Assembly (NCBI RefSeq): GCF_013113735.1
Contig: NZ_CP053346.1
Location: 1,502,001-1,566,000 of the forward strand
Origin: Sphingomonas sp. AP4-R1
GTDB taxonomy: Bacteria > Pseudomonadota > Alphaproteobacteria > Sphingomonadales > Sphingomonadaceae
Direction of reading: 5' to 3'
Length of the DNA stretch: 64,000 nucleotides
The translations under genes were made by a program, and so were the position numbers. The notes beneath the pieces are model-generated. The model searched no databases. It had not been told where the DNA came from and saw only the letters and a program-made list of their open reading frames with translations. Positions 18,776 through 28,116 of the stretch are shown one piece after another; position 1 is the first letter of the stretch, and every line of letters starts with the position of its first letter.

Positions 18776-19558
18776 ATGCTTAAGGGACTTAGCGCCGTCG
18801 TCACCGGATCGACTAGCGGGATTGGGCTCGGAATCGCGCATGTTCTTGCTTCCAAAGGCGTAAATCTTGTCATCAACGGCTTCGGGGATGCCGCCGCGAT
18901 CGAGGCGGAGCGGGTGAACCTGGAAACCAAGCACGGCATCAAGGCCGTCTATAGCGGCGCCGACATCTCCAAGCCCGACGAGGTGAAGGCCATGGTCGAT
19001 CTGTGCGTGAGCAGCTTCGGCAAGATCGACATCCTCGTGAACAATGCCGGCATCCAGTACACGGCCAATCTGGAGGATTTCCCGGCCGAGAAGTGGAACG
19101 CGATCATCGCGATCAACCTTTCGGGCGTGTTCTGGGGCATGCATGCGGCGCTTCCCTACATGAAGGAGAAGGGCTTCGGCCGCATCATCAACATCGGTTC
19201 GGTCCACGGCCTGATCGGCAGCACGCACAAGGCCGCCTATGTCGCCGCCAAGCATGGCGTGGTCGGCATGAGCAAGGTGGTCGCGCTGGAGACGGCGGGC
19301 ACGGGCGTCACCTGCAACACGATCTGCCCCGGCTGGGTCCACACCCCGCTCGTTCAGAAGCAGATCGAGGACAATGCCGCGCGCGACGGCATCAGCGTGG
19401 AGCAGGCGACCGAGAATCTGCTGAGCGAGAAGCAGCCCTCCAAGCAGTTCGCCACGCCCGAGCAGATGGGTGAGCTGGCGGCGTTCCTGTGCACCGATGC
19501 GGCCGCGCAGATGACCGGCATCGCCATCCCGGTCGATGGCGGCTGGACGGCGCAGTAA
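18776..19558 (+). CDS. bdhA: D-3-hydroxybutyrate dehydrogenase
   Basis: A 260-residue short-chain dehydrogenase that interconverts 3-hydroxybutyrate and acetoacetate with NAD. It has the TGSTSGIGLG cofactor motif at 10-19, NNAG at 89-92 and the catalytic Ser142-Tyr155-Lys159. The residues known from Pseudomonas enzymes to bind the substrate carboxylate are all present at the same numbering: Gln94, His144, Lys152 and Gln196. That makes the specificity call firm. GGGG lies about 9 bases before the ATG. It is divergent from the patatin-adc unit and followed by a second patatin gene, forming an acetoacetate-centred cluster. Confidence 0.94.
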   Translation: MLKGLSAVVTGSTSGIGLGIAHVLASKGVNLVINGFGDAAAIEAERVNLETKHGIKAVYSGADISKPDEVKAMVDLCVSSFGKIDILVNNAGIQYTANLEDFPAEKWNAIIAINLSGVFWGMHAALPYMKEKGFGRIINIGSVHGLIGSTHKAAYVAAKHGVVGMSKVVALETAGTGVTCNTICPGWVHTPLVQKQIEDNAARDGISVEQATENLLSEKQPSKQFATPEQMGELAAFLCTDAAAQMTGIAIPVDGGWTAQ

Positions 19559-19784
19559 GGCAATCGGGGCCGCTGCCGGAGGCGGGGGATCAGCGGGACG
19601 CAGCAAGACGCTGTTCCGCATGATCCGTCGCCCGCCGCAGCCCGCCTGTATCGGCCCTCGCACCGGGGGCCGATGACCCCTATCCACGAACAGTCGGAAG
19701 TGGCGTTGTCTCGGCAACGGCGCAAGAGGAAGGTGCCTCGATGCAGTTTCTGCTCCCCTCTCATCCTGTCCTCGGATCTCCGGC

Positions 19785-20963
19785 ATGAGCACCCAGCGCC
19801 GCCCCACGAAGGCGCCCGCCGCCAAGCCGTGCGTCACCGGAACACCGTTCGAAAGCGTGGCGCTGCTGCTGCAGGGCGGCGGCGCGCTCGGTGCCTATCA
19901 GGCGGGCGTCTATGAGGCGCTGGCCGAGGACGGGATCGAACCCAGCTGGATCGCGGGCATTTCCATCGGCGCGGTCAACAGCGCGATCATCGCCGGCAAT
20001 CCGCCCGAGGAGCGCGTCGCCAAGCTGCGCGCCTTCTGGGAGCTGGTCAGCACCAGCACGATCTCGTGGAGCGATCTGCTGCCCGATTTCCTGCGCGACG
20101 GCCCGGCACGCGGCATCGTCAATCAGCTGGCGGCGGCGGGCGTGATGGCGAAGGGCGTGAATGGCTTCTTCACGCCGCGCATGCCCCCGCCCTTCGCGCG
20201 ATCGGACGGCGCGGACGGCGCGACCAGCTGGTACGGCACATCGGACCTGAAGACGACGCTGGAGCGGCTCGTCGATTTCGATCGCATCAACCATCCCGGC
20301 ACGATGCGGTTCAGTGTGGGCGCGGTTGACGTCGAGACCGCCAATTTCGCGTATTTCGACAACGCCACCGACACGATCATCCCCGAGCATATCATGGCGA
20401 GCGGCGCGTTGCCGCCCGCGTTCGGCCCGGTGGAGATCGAGGGCAAATATTACTGGGACGGCGGGCTCGTTTCCAACACGCCGCTCAGCTGGGTGCTGTC
20501 GGCGCAGTCCAAGCTCGATACGCTGATTTTCCAGGTCGATCTGTGGAGCGCGGCGGGCGCGCTGCCGATCGATCTCGCGGGCGTGGCGACGCGGATCAAG
20601 GAGGTGCAATATTCCAGCCGCACCCGCCTCGCCACGCAGGAGTTCGCGGCGAAGCAGAAATTGCGCGCGGCCTATCGCGAGCTGATGAAGGACATGCCGC
20701 CCGAACTGGCGGCGACCCCGGCGGCCAAGCTGCTGGCGGAGGCATCCGACCCGGCCGTCTATAATATCGTCCAGCTGATCTATAAGTCGCCGAGCTACGA
20801 GAAGCAGTCCAAGGACTATGAGTTCTCGCGCTGGACGATGGAGGATCACTGGCGGATCGGCTACGAAAATGCCCGCGAGACCCTGTCCCACCCCGAGGTG
20901 CTGACCCCGCCGCCCGAATTGCCGGGACTGGCGGTGTACGACTTCATCAGCAAGCCGAAGTAG
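19785..20963 (+). CDS. Patatin-like phospholipase, DUF3734-type
   Basis: A 392-residue patatin with canonical motifs: GGGALGAY at 31-38, nucleophile Ser60 in GISIG, and the aspartate in YWDGG. The C-terminal extension (about 310-392, with KSPSYEKQSKDYEFSRWTM and a proline-rich end) matches the DUF3734 type that accompanies hydroxybutyrate genes in alphaproteobacteria. There is no signal peptide. The 226 bases separating it from bdhA hold a weak hairpin at 19650-19674 (ATCGGCCC with GGGCCGAT) and nothing else clear, so it may have its own promoter. Probable role: hydrolysis of storage or membrane esters, delivering substrate to bdhA (inference). Confidence 0.86.
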   Translation: MSTQRRPTKAPAAKPCVTGTPFESVALLLQGGGALGAYQAGVYEALAEDGIEPSWIAGISIGAVNSAIIAGNPPEERVAKLRAFWELVSTSTISWSDLLPDFLRDGPARGIVNQLAAAGVMAKGVNGFFTPRMPPPFARSDGADGATSWYGTSDLKTTLERLVDFDRINHPGTMRFSVGAVDVETANFAYFDNATDTIIPEHIMASGALPPAFGPVEIEGKYYWDGGLVSNTPLSWVLSAQSKLDTLIFQVDLWSAAGALPIDLAGVATRIKEVQYSSRTRLATQEFAAKQKLRAAYRELMKDMPPELAATPAAKLLAEASDPAVYNIVQLIYKSPSYEKQSKDYEFSRWTMEDHWRIGYENARETLSHPEVLTPPPELPGLAVYDFISKPK

Positions 20964-20980
20964 GGCGGAGCTGGTTCTGT

Positions 20981-21100
20981 CATCCTCCCTCTGGCGGGGG
21001 AGGGGGGCGCCGAAGCGACGCAGGGGAGGTCCGCGATCGGCCTGCTTCCTCCCCCTCCGTCAGGCCGGCGCCTGACACCTCCCCCTGGCGGGGAGGATGG
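20981..21100. repeat. Composite palindromic repeat, family F
   Basis: CATCCTCCCTCTGGCGGGGG at the left and CACCTCCCCCTGGCGGGGAGGATGG at the right form outer arms. The inside contains further pairing sequence around CTTCCTCCCCCTCCGTCAGG. It lies between the convergent ends of the second patatin gene and the MFS transporter gene. Confidence 0.75.
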
Positions 21101-21109
21101 GGCAGGGAA

Positions 21110-22621
21110 TTAGGCTGTCTCTTCGCCTGATCCGGCATGCCCGCTGATCTGCCGGCCCGCATCCCTGGCGAAGCGCAGATTCCAGATCGTGGCGGACAAG
21201 GAGATCGCGGTGACGATCCAGAAGGCGGCGGAGAAATCGGCGATGGCGGGGCTGCTGTGGCCGCGCGCGAGCATCATTCCGTGCAGCGCCAGCGCGCCGA
21301 TGCAGATGCCGAGCGACAGCATGAGTTGCTGTAGCGTGGAATAGAAAGCGGTCGCGCTGCTCATGTCGCTCTTGTCGACGCCGTCATAGGCGATCGTGTT
21401 GTAGGCGGTGAACTGGAACGACATGAAGAAGCCGGCGGCGATGAGCACCGTGAAGATCGCCCAGAGCGGCCAGCTCGGGCTGAACAGGCCGCACAGCGCA
21501 TAGCAGGCGGTGGCGATCACGCCGTTGGCGATCAGCGCGCGGCGGAAGCCCAGGCGGCGCAGGATGCGCGGCGCGAACGCCTTCATCGCGAGCGATCCGA
21601 TCGCGGTGGCGACCGTGATCGATCCGCTGCGGGCGGCCGAGAAGCCGAAGCCGATCTGCATCATCAGCGGCAGCAGGAAGGGTTGTGCGCCCTGCGTGAT
21701 GCGCGTGATCGATCCGGCGATCACGGAGAGGCGGAACGTGTCGTCGCGCAGCAAGGTGAGATCGAGGATCGCATGTGCCCGCCCGCGCGCGTGGCGCACG
21801 TAGAGCAGGCCCGTGACCGCGCCGATGGCGACCAGCGCGATCGCGATGCGGCCTTCGCCCGGGCGGCTCAGCATCTCGAAACCGAACAGCAGGCAGCCGA
21901 GCGACACGCCGCTCAGCACGAAGCCCCTGCCGTCGAAGCGGGGAGGATCGGCCTCGCGGAAATTGGCGATGAAGCGGCCGACCAGCCAGAAGCCGAGCAG
22001 GCCCACCGGCAGATTGATGTAGAAGATCCAGCGCCAGTCCAGATAGGTGACGATGAAGCCGCCGAGCGGCGGGCCGAGGATCGGGCCGATCAGCGCGGGC
22101 ACCAGGAGCCACGACATCGCATCGACCAGATCCTTCTTGGCGACGGAGCGCAGCAGCACGAGCCGACCGACCGGGATCATCATCGCGCCGCCCATTCCCT
22201 GCACGAAGCGGGCGACGACGATCATCGACAAGGTGGGGGCCTGTCCGCAGGCGAGGCTGCCGACCATGAACAACAGGATCGCCGCGCGGAAGATCACGCG
22301 CGATCCGAAGCGATCGGCCAGCACGCCGGAAGCGGGGATGAAGATGGCGAGCGCCAGCAGATAGGAGGTGAGCGCCACGCTCATCGTGGGGGCCGGCACG
22401 CCGAAATCGCGCGCCATCGTCGGCAGCGCGGTGGCGAGGACGGTCGCGTCCACGAATTCCATGAACAGCGCGCTCGCGATGATGAGCGCCACGATCCGAT
22501 AATTCTGGCTGGAGGCGGGCGGCCCGATGTCGCTGGTGCGCGCGAGCGCGTCCGCTGCGGGCACGATGCCGTCCCGGACCTCGGCATTGACCGAGGCGAG
22601 GCCGCGCCGCCGTGGCCTCAC
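21110..22621 (-). CDS. MFS multidrug exporter, DHA2 (EmrB/QacA) family
   Basis: A 503-residue multi-pass inner-membrane protein. It carries the DHA2 signature patterns: FMEFVDATVLATALPTM in the first helix, the loop LADRFGSR (motif A), RFVQGMGGAMMIPVGRL and the motif C-like GPILGPPLGGFIVTYLDWRW. About fourteen hydrophobic segments are visible, as expected. The GTG at 22621 has GGAG 9 bases upstream. EmrB-type pumps usually work with an EmrA membrane-fusion partner; none is adjacent, so it may act alone. Substrates unknown. Confidence 0.88.
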   Translation of the reverse strand: MRPRRRGLASVNAEVRDGIVPAADALARTSDIGPPASSQNYRIVALIIASALFMEFVDATVLATALPTMARDFGVPAPTMSVALTSYLLALAIFIPASGVLADRFGSRVIFRAAILLFMVGSLACGQAPTLSMIVVARFVQGMGGAMMIPVGRLVLLRSVAKKDLVDAMSWLLVPALIGPILGPPLGGFIVTYLDWRWIFYINLPVGLLGFWLVGRFIANFREADPPRFDGRGFVLSGVSLGCLLFGFEMLSRPGEGRIAIALVAIGAVTGLLYVRHARGRAHAILDLTLLRDDTFRLSVIAGSITRITQGAQPFLLPLMMQIGFGFSAARSGSITVATAIGSLAMKAFAPRILRRLGFRRALIANGVIATACYALCGLFSPSWPLWAIFTVLIAAGFFMSFQFTAYNTIAYDGVDKSDMSSATAFYSTLQQLMLSLGICIGALALHGMMLARGHSSPAIADFSAAFWIVTAISLSATIWNLRFARDAGRQISGHAGSGEETA

Positions 22622-22775
22622 TGCTGGTCGCTCCGGAGAACTGGCAGGGGCGGGGCGAGGGGGAGGGAAGGTGGAAACGACACTACGGCGCCCGAATGGG
22701 CTCCTCCGCCACCGACATCAAGGGCTTACCGGGCTCCTCGCCCGATCCGCCCGAAAAACGGGACTCGGGGCGGTG

Positions 22776-22813
22776 CCGCACGGGGCCGGCTTCACCCGGC
22801 CGGCCCCGTGCGG
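22776..22813 (-). terminator. Strong hairpin after the CsgG-like gene
   Basis: A perfect 14-bp stem (CCGCACGGGGCCGG with CCGGCCCCGTGCGG) lies 10 bases downstream of the CsgG-like gene's stop on the minus strand. The next segment contains CCCGTTTTTCGGG, which supplies a short T-run. Confidence 0.6.
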
Positions 22814-22822
22814 ACATGACCG

Positions 22823-23782
22823 TTACTGGGTCGGCTGCAGCTTCGTGTTCAGCACCCAGCCGACATTGTCATTCTCGTCGGCCACTTCCCACCACAGGCC
22901 GTTCTTGTTTCCGGTGGGATAGACGATCGCGCCGGGCGGCAGCGTCCGGATCGTCGCGGCCGAGGCGACGGCCGTCTTGCGCATGGCGACCGGGGCCATG
23001 GCCGTGAAGGTCTTGGTCGGCGTCGCTTCCGCGGTGCCGGTGGCGCCGGGCTGGACGAGATTCAGATCGGTCACCATCTTCGAATAGGCCTGGATGAAGG
23101 CCAAAGTGACGATCTTGCCGATGTCCGTATTGTCATAGCCGCCGCCGACCGCGCCGATGCCGCCGCCGAAGAAGCCGGCGCCGCCGCCCGCGCCGAAGCT
23201 CAGGCTGTTCTTGACGGCATAGCCCTCCTCGGTCTGGATCGTCTCGGTGGTGCGGACATTGGTGAGCGAGAGGACGGTGTTCGCCTCCATCTTGCGGCTG
23301 CCGATGCCGCCGGCCAGCGCGCCGAACCGGCCGCCGATCAGGCCACCGATGCCGGCGCCCACCGCGCTGCTCGATGCATTGCGATTGGCGGCCTGCACTT
23401 CCGCGACCAGCACATAATCCGCCGCCTTGATCTGGCCGATCCCGACGTTCGCGCCGCGCTGATGGCCGAGATCGCCGCCGATGTTCCGCTCGATCTCGGC
23501 CGCGCGCAGGCCGGTGCCGCGATCGACGAGATTGAAGCAGCCGGAGCGCTGGATCAGCACCTTGAGCAGCTTGGAGGGCGGGGCCAGGCTGAACTGGGTC
23601 CAGCCCGACGGATCATCGCCGTCCGCCACGGACACGGTGCCGAGCTTGCGCGCGCAATGCGGAACGTCGTTCGCGGCGGCTTCCTGTTGCTTCTGGGCGC
23701 CGGACGGCTGGGCGGCCGGAACCGACACGGCCGGAATGAGAAGCACCGCAACCGAAGTCGCTACGACAAGCTTACGCACCAC
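22823..23782 (-). CDS. CsgG-like secreted protein with C-terminal SH3-like region
   Basis: A 319-residue exported protein (signal MVRKLVVATSVAVLLIPAVSVPA). Its middle part resembles the CsgG family: FNLVDRGTGLRAAEIERNI, KAADYVLVAEV, a glycine-rich segment (AVGAGIGGLIGGRFGALAGG), and QTEEGYAV. The last 60 residues look like a bacterial SH3 domain (TIRTLPPGAIVYPTGNKNGLWWEV). There is no lipobox cysteine at the signal cleavage site, unlike the curli lipoprotein CsgG itself. No curli genes lie nearby, so a distinct role in the envelope is likely. GTG starts at 23782 and 23779 are equivalent; AAGGGGG lies just upstream. Confidence 0.72.
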   Translation of the reverse strand: MVRKLVVATSVAVLLIPAVSVPAAQPSGAQKQQEAAANDVPHCARKLGTVSVADGDDPSGWTQFSLAPPSKLLKVLIQRSGCFNLVDRGTGLRAAEIERNIGGDLGHQRGANVGIGQIKAADYVLVAEVQAANRNASSSAVGAGIGGLIGGRFGALAGGIGSRKMEANTVLSLTNVRTTETIQTEEGYAVKNSLSFGAGGGAGFFGGGIGAVGGGYDNTDIGKIVTLAFIQAYSKMVTDLNLVQPGATGTAEATPTKTFTAMAPVAMRKTAVASAATIRTLPPGAIVYPTGNKNGLWWEVADENDNVGWVLNTKLQPTQ

Positions 23783-24210
23783 GCGATTCCCCCTTCGAAT
23801 CTATGAAGTCCCTTTCGGAATCGATCGTCCGAAAGCCGAAGGCGGATAACAAGAGGGGGGCACCGTGCCAATGCGATTCTCAGTGAATTCGGGTCTCTAT
23901 TATTTCAACGGATATCCGAACTTCTATCGACTCGATTTTGACTCGGAGAAGTATAGGTCCGATGTGGTCTTAATGATCGACGTTTCATTCTGTATTTGCG
24001 GATCGGGCCAAGGCGCGCGAGGGCCTGAACGGGAGGCGCGGGTATTGGCGATTTCCGGCGATCCAGGCCGGGAATATCCGGCAGCGGTGCAACCGCGGGA
24101 GCTTATGAGCCAGGGGCGATCGGGCGGGATCGCATCGGCCGGCAGTATGGTGAGCGCGTCGAGATACGGCGCGCACGCTGAATACTATCTATATTTCAAG
24201 GAATTACCGC
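23783..24210. other. Intergenic stretch, AT-richer than its surroundings
   Basis: No convincing gene. An open frame from 23865 runs into the tRNA gene and is therefore rejected. The section 23870-24000 is clearly less GC-rich than the rest of the window, and it lies against a tRNA gene, a common insertion site for mobile DNA. No integrase or direct repeat of the tRNA end was seen. The part near 23783 must contain the CsgG-like gene's promoter. Confidence 0.5.
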
Positions 24211-24286
24211 TGGTGGAGCTGAGGGGAATCGAACCCCTGACCTCTGCAGTGCGATTGCAGCGCTCTCCCATCTGAGCTACAGCCCC
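24211..24286 (-). tRNA. tRNA-Ala (anticodon CGC)
   Basis: The minus strand folds into a complete 76-base cloverleaf: acceptor GGGGCTG pairing with CAGCTCC, D-arm GCTC/GAGC, anticodon stem CTGCA/TGCAG with loop ATCGCAC, and T-arm AGGGG-TTCGATT-CCCCT. The CCA end is encoded. The anticodon CGC reads the alanine codon GCG, which is heavily used in this GC-rich genome. Confidence 0.95.
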
Positions 24287-24364
24287 GTCACCAGCGGTGC
24301 GCTCCCTTAGCGAGGCTGACCGGGCGATGCAACGCCGCTTTTCCTGGTAGTCGCTGCCCTTCGA

Positions 24365-25294
24365 TCAGTTGATCGTGTGGATTCGCCGACGGCGCAACGC
24401 GGTGCCCAGCGTGCCGAAACCGAGCAGCATCAGTGTCCAGTTCTCCGGTTCGGGTATGATCGACGCCTCGACGGGTTCAAGACGAAGCGCACTGTTGCAG
24501 AAAGGGAAGCAGGAGCCGGCATTGTAGGCGCGCGCATATCCCGGCGTGTCCTCCGTTCCGATCATATCGGCCCGTGCCCGCGCATTGACGATATAGTCCA
24601 GTTCGAAAGTGTCGCCAACGCCGATCAGGCCCAGATCCAGGACGCCGCTGACGCTTCCGCTGCAGAGGTTGTAGCTGTTGGCATAGGTGGCGCAGGCGAG
24701 GCTGGTGGTGGTGTTGGTCATCGCCGCGTTGAACGATTGCGAGAAGGAAAAGCCCGGCCCGGTGTCCGTCGCGTCCGCACGGAAGAGCAAGGCGTCGTCG
24801 TAGATGCTGGTCCCGTTCAGGCGCGCAAAACCGTAGGCGAACAGGGCGGCATAGGCGTCTCCGCCCGTCGATCCCTGGACGTTCTGCGTATCGAGCCGAA
24901 GCTGCGCCAGGTCGAGATCCAGATAAGCGTGGACTGCGCTGGTGCCCGCGTTCAGATAACTGAACGTCACCCCGCCGCCGCCATCGCCCTGGATCGTGCC
25001 GATGCTACCGCCCGGCCCCTGATAGTTCAGGATCGTGGAATAGGCATAAGCAGTGCCATCCGTATAGGCGGAGCCGGTGACCAGCGCGCCGAAAGGATCG
25101 CCTGCACCAGGGTTGATGTTGACGGTGGCGGACGTTCCGCTCGCCATGCTCGGCGCGTGATCCTCCTGGACCAGGATCCCGTTTCGGAACAGGAAAACAT
25201 CGGAATTGGTGGTAACCGACTGAGCTCCTGCCAACGCAGGAAGCATGAGCCCGGTCGTCGAACAGACAATCGCAAGAATAGCGGATCTGAACAT
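24365..25294 (-). CDS. PEP-CTERM sorting domain protein
   Basis: A 309-residue secreted protein with a Sec signal peptide (MFRSAILAIVCSTTGLMLPALAGAQ) and a C-terminal PEP-CTERM signal. That signal is the IPEPENW motif, a hydrophobic stretch (TLMLLGFGTLGTAL) and a terminal RRRR cluster. Such signals are recognised by exosortases, which link substrates to exopolysaccharide export; no exosortase is encoded in this window. The mature part is rich in Gly, Ala, Thr and aromatic residues, predicted beta-rich, with a pair of cysteine-containing segments (LACATYANSYNLC; CFPFC). Function unknown. Confidence 0.85.
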   Translation of the reverse strand: MFRSAILAIVCSTTGLMLPALAGAQSVTTNSDVFLFRNGILVQEDHAPSMASGTSATVNINPGAGDPFGALVTGSAYTDGTAYAYSTILNYQGPGGSIGTIQGDGGGGVTFSYLNAGTSAVHAYLDLDLAQLRLDTQNVQGSTGGDAYAALFAYGFARLNGTSIYDDALLFRADATDTGPGFSFSQSFNAAMTNTTTSLACATYANSYNLCSGSVSGVLDLGLIGVGDTFELDYIVNARARADMIGTEDTPGYARAYNAGSCFPFCNSALRLEPVEASIIPEPENWTLMLLGFGTLGTALRRRRIHTIN

Positions 25295-25359
25295 ATGGCC
25301 CCCGACTTCCCCGAATCAGTGGTTAACCAGAGGTTAACACGAATCTGGGAGGGGCTCCA

Positions 25360-25388
25360 TCCCCGGCCGCAAGAAATACGGCCGGGGA
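25360..25388 (-). terminator. Hairpin after infB
   Basis: A perfect 10-bp stem (TCCCCGGCCG with CGGCCGGGGA, nine-base loop) starts 7 bases past the infB stop on the minus strand. No T-run follows, so its termination strength is uncertain. Confidence 0.5.
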
Positions 25389-25395
25389 CGATCTG

Positions 25396-28050
25396 TTACA
25401 GCGTGCGTGCGCGTTCCTCGACCTCGAACGTTTCGAGGAAGTCGCCCGCCTTGATGTCGGTCGAGCCCTCGAACGTGACGCCGCATTCCAGGCCGGCGCG
25501 AACCTCGGCCACGTCGTCTTTGAAGCGACGCAGCGAGGCGATCTTGCCGTTGTAGACGATGACGTCGTCGCGGGTGAGGCGCGCGCGCAGGTCCTTCTTG
25601 ATGAAGCCCTCGGTGACGAGCAGGCCCGCCGCCTTGCCGTGCTTGCCGGCGGAGAAGACTTCGCGGACTTCGGCGCGGCCGACGACCGTTTCGAAATATT
25701 CCGGACCGAGCTGGCCGGCCATGGCGGCGCGGATATCGTCCAGAAGATCGTAGATCACGTCATAATATTTGAGCGCGACCCCATCCCGCGTGGCGTTGTC
25801 GCGCGCCTTGGAATTGGCGCGGACGTTGAAGCCGATGATCGGAGCCTTCGACGCCGCCGCGAGCGACACGTCGCTCTCGGTGATGCCGCCGACGCCCGAA
25901 TTCAGGATGCGGACCTGGATGAGATCGGTCGAGATCTTGTTGAGCGAGCTCACGATCGCCTCGACCGAACCCTGCGCATCGGCCTTCACGACCAGCGGGA
26001 ACTGCTGGGCCTGCTGCTGGCGCAGCGCCGAGAACATCGATTCCAGGCTGGCGGGCGCGCTCGTCGTGCGCTTCTGCTGGATGACGCCCGCGCGATAGGC
26101 CGCGACCTCGCGCGCGCGCGCCTCATTCTCGACCACCGACAGCGGATCGGCCGACAGCGGCACGCCCGACAGGCCGAGAATCTCGACCGGCACGGACGGG
26201 CCGGCCTTCTTCACCTGCTTGCCCTTGTCGTCGATCAGGGCGCGCACCTTGCCGCTTTCCGCGCCGACGACGAAGACGTCGCCGGTCTTGAGCGTGCCGC
26301 GACGGACGAGCACCGTCGCGACCGGGCCGCGACCCTTGTCCAGCGTCGCCTCGATCACCACGCCTTCGGCGTCGCGATCGGGGTTGGCGGTCAGTTCGAG
26401 CAGCTCGGCCTGCAGCTGGATCTTCTCGATCAGCTGATCGAGGCCGGTCTTGGCGAGCGCCGACACTTCGACGTCCTGGGTGTCGCCACCCATTTCCTCG
26501 ACCTGCACGTCATATTGCAGCAGCGCCTCGCGGACGCGCTGGGCGTTGCTGCCCGGCTTGTCCATCTTGTTGATCGCGACGATCATCGGCTTGTTCGCCG
26601 CCTTGATGTGCGCGATCGACTCGATCGTCTGCGGGCGCAGGCCGTCGTCGCCGGCGACGACGAGCACGACGATGTCGGTCACGTCAGCGCCGCGCGCGCG
26701 CATTTCGCTGAAGGCTTCGTGGCCGGGCGTATCGAGGAAGGTGATCTTCGATCCGTCCTTCTGCGTCACCTGATAGGCGCCGATATGCTGCGTGATGCCG
26801 CCCGCTTCGCCGGCGGCGACATCGGTGCCGCGCAGCGCATCGAGCAGGCTGGTCTTGCCGTGATCGACATGGCCCATGATCGTGACGACCGGCGGACGCG
26901 GCTGCAGCGTATCCGGGCTATCGACATCGGTTTCCGCCTGAATGTCGACATCGCTATCCGAGACGCGGCGGATGTTGTGGCCGAATTCGGACACGAGCAG
27001 TTCGGCCGTATCCTGATCGATCACCTGATTGGAGGTGACCGGCGTGCCCATCTTGAACAGCGCCTTCACCAGATCGGCGGTCCGCTCGGCCATACGATTG
27101 GCCAGTTCGGCCACCGTGATCGCTTCCGGCACGACGACGTCGCGAACCTGCTTGGCCTGCGGGCCGCCTGCCTGATGGGCGCGCTTTTCCTTCTCGCGGG
27201 CGCGCTTCAGCGCGGCGAGGCTGCGGGCGCGGCCCGACGACGTATCATCGTCCAGCGCCTTGGTGACGGTGAGCTTGCCGGCCTGACGACGATCGTCGCC
27301 GGGGCGGCCGCGCGTGACGGGGCGCGCAGGCTCCGGACGCTTCGGCGCGATCACGGGCGTGAAGCGACGCGGCGGCGGCATGGTCGACGTGGACGTCGAT
27401 GCCGGAGCGGTGGATGCGGGGGCGGCCGAAGCCGGTGCCGCTGCCTGTCCTTCCGGAGCCGCCGCGACGGGGGCTGCGCCCTCGGCAGGGGCTGCGGCGG
27501 CGGGCTGTGCCGGAGCTTCCGCGGCGGGTGCCACGGGGGCGGCCGGAGCGGCCTCCGCTGCGGCGGCCTGCTCCTCGGCGGCGCGCGCCTTTTCCTCGGC
27601 GCGGCGCTTCTCTTCCTCGCCGGCCTCGATGCGCTCACGCTCCTCGCGGCGACGGGCTTCCTCCAGCGCGTTCATGCGCGCCTCGTCGGCCTCGCGCAGC
27701 AGGCGCTCCTGCTGTTCGCGACGCTCCAGCGGCGTCATCGGACGGGCGGCCGGGATCGGCGCCTGCGGGCGGGGCGGGGGCGGCGGTGCGACGGGCGCAG
27801 CCACCGGCTGCGGCTGCGGCGCCTGCACGGCCACGGGCTCCGGCGCGACCTCGACGGCGGCCTGCACCTCGGGCTCGGCCACCGGAGCGGGATCGCCCGG
27901 TTTGCGGAAAGTCCGTGCCTTCTTGACCTCGACGACGACCGTGTTCGATCGGCCGTGGCTGAAGCTCTGCTTGACCTTGCCCGTCTCGACCGTGCGGCGC
28001 ACGCCCAGTGGCGCGCGCATTCCGAGCTTTGGCTTGTCGTTATCGCTCAT
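25396..28050 (-). CDS. infB: Translation initiation factor IF-2
   Basis: IF-2 is the GTPase that brings initiator tRNA to the ribosome. This 884-residue protein has a long, highly charged and Pro/Ala-rich N-terminal region (about 1-300, including coiled-coil-like [18 protein letters not shown]), then the IF2_N domain. The G domain follows with GHVDHGKT near 391-398, DTPGHE near 440 and NKMD near 491, then the C-terminal IF-2 domains ending in [14 protein letters not shown]. The start [10 protein letters not shown] at 28050 matches the alphaproteobacterial N-terminus; an in-frame ATG 12 codons upstream is less likely. Last gene of rimP-nusA-tautomerase-ylxR-infB. Confidence 0.97.
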   Translation of the reverse strand: MSDNDKPKLGMRAPLGVRRTVETGKVKQSFSHGRSNTVVVEVKKARTFRKPGDPAPVAEPEVQAAVEVAPEPVAVQAPQPQPVAAPVAPPPPPRPQAPIPAARPMTPLERREQQERLLREADEARMNALEEARRREERERIEAGEEEKRRAEEKARAAEEQAAAAEAAPAAPVAPAAEAPAQPAAAAPAEGAAPVAAAPEGQAAAPASAAPASTAPASTSTSTMPPPRRFTPVIAPKRPEPARPVTRGRPGDDRRQAGKLTVTKALDDDTSSGRARSLAALKRAREKEKRAHQAGGPQAKQVRDVVVPEAITVAELANRMAERTADLVKALFKMGTPVTSNQVIDQDTAELLVSEFGHNIRRVSDSDVDIQAETDVDSPDTLQPRPPVVTIMGHVDHGKTSLLDALRGTDVAAGEAGGITQHIGAYQVTQKDGSKITFLDTPGHEAFSEMRARGADVTDIVVLVVAGDDGLRPQTIESIAHIKAANKPMIVAINKMDKPGSNAQRVREALLQYDVQVEEMGGDTQDVEVSALAKTGLDQLIEKIQLQAELLELTANPDRDAEGVVIEATLDKGRGPVATVLVRRGTLKTGDVFVVGAESGKVRALIDDKGKQVKKAGPSVPVEILGLSGVPLSADPLSVVENEARAREVAAYRAGVIQQKRTTSAPASLESMFSALRQQQAQQFPLVVKADAQGSVEAIVSSLNKISTDLIQVRILNSGVGGITESDVSLAAASKAPIIGFNVRANSKARDNATRDGVALKYYDVIYDLLDDIRAAMAGQLGPEYFETVVGRAEVREVFSAGKHGKAAGLLVTEGFIKKDLRARLTRDDVIVYNGKIASLRRFKDDVAEVRAGLECGVTFEGSTDIKAGDFLETFEVEERARTL

Positions 28051-28116
28051 CTGGTAACCCGAACCCTTCAAAAACCTGTCATGCACCCATTGCTGCCCTG
28101 CGAAGGATCGCAGGGG

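Noticed and set aside
23865..24275. A 136-residue plus-strand open frame before tRNA-Ala
   Set aside because: Its 3' end runs through the complete antisense tRNA sequence; no ribosome site or family pattern.
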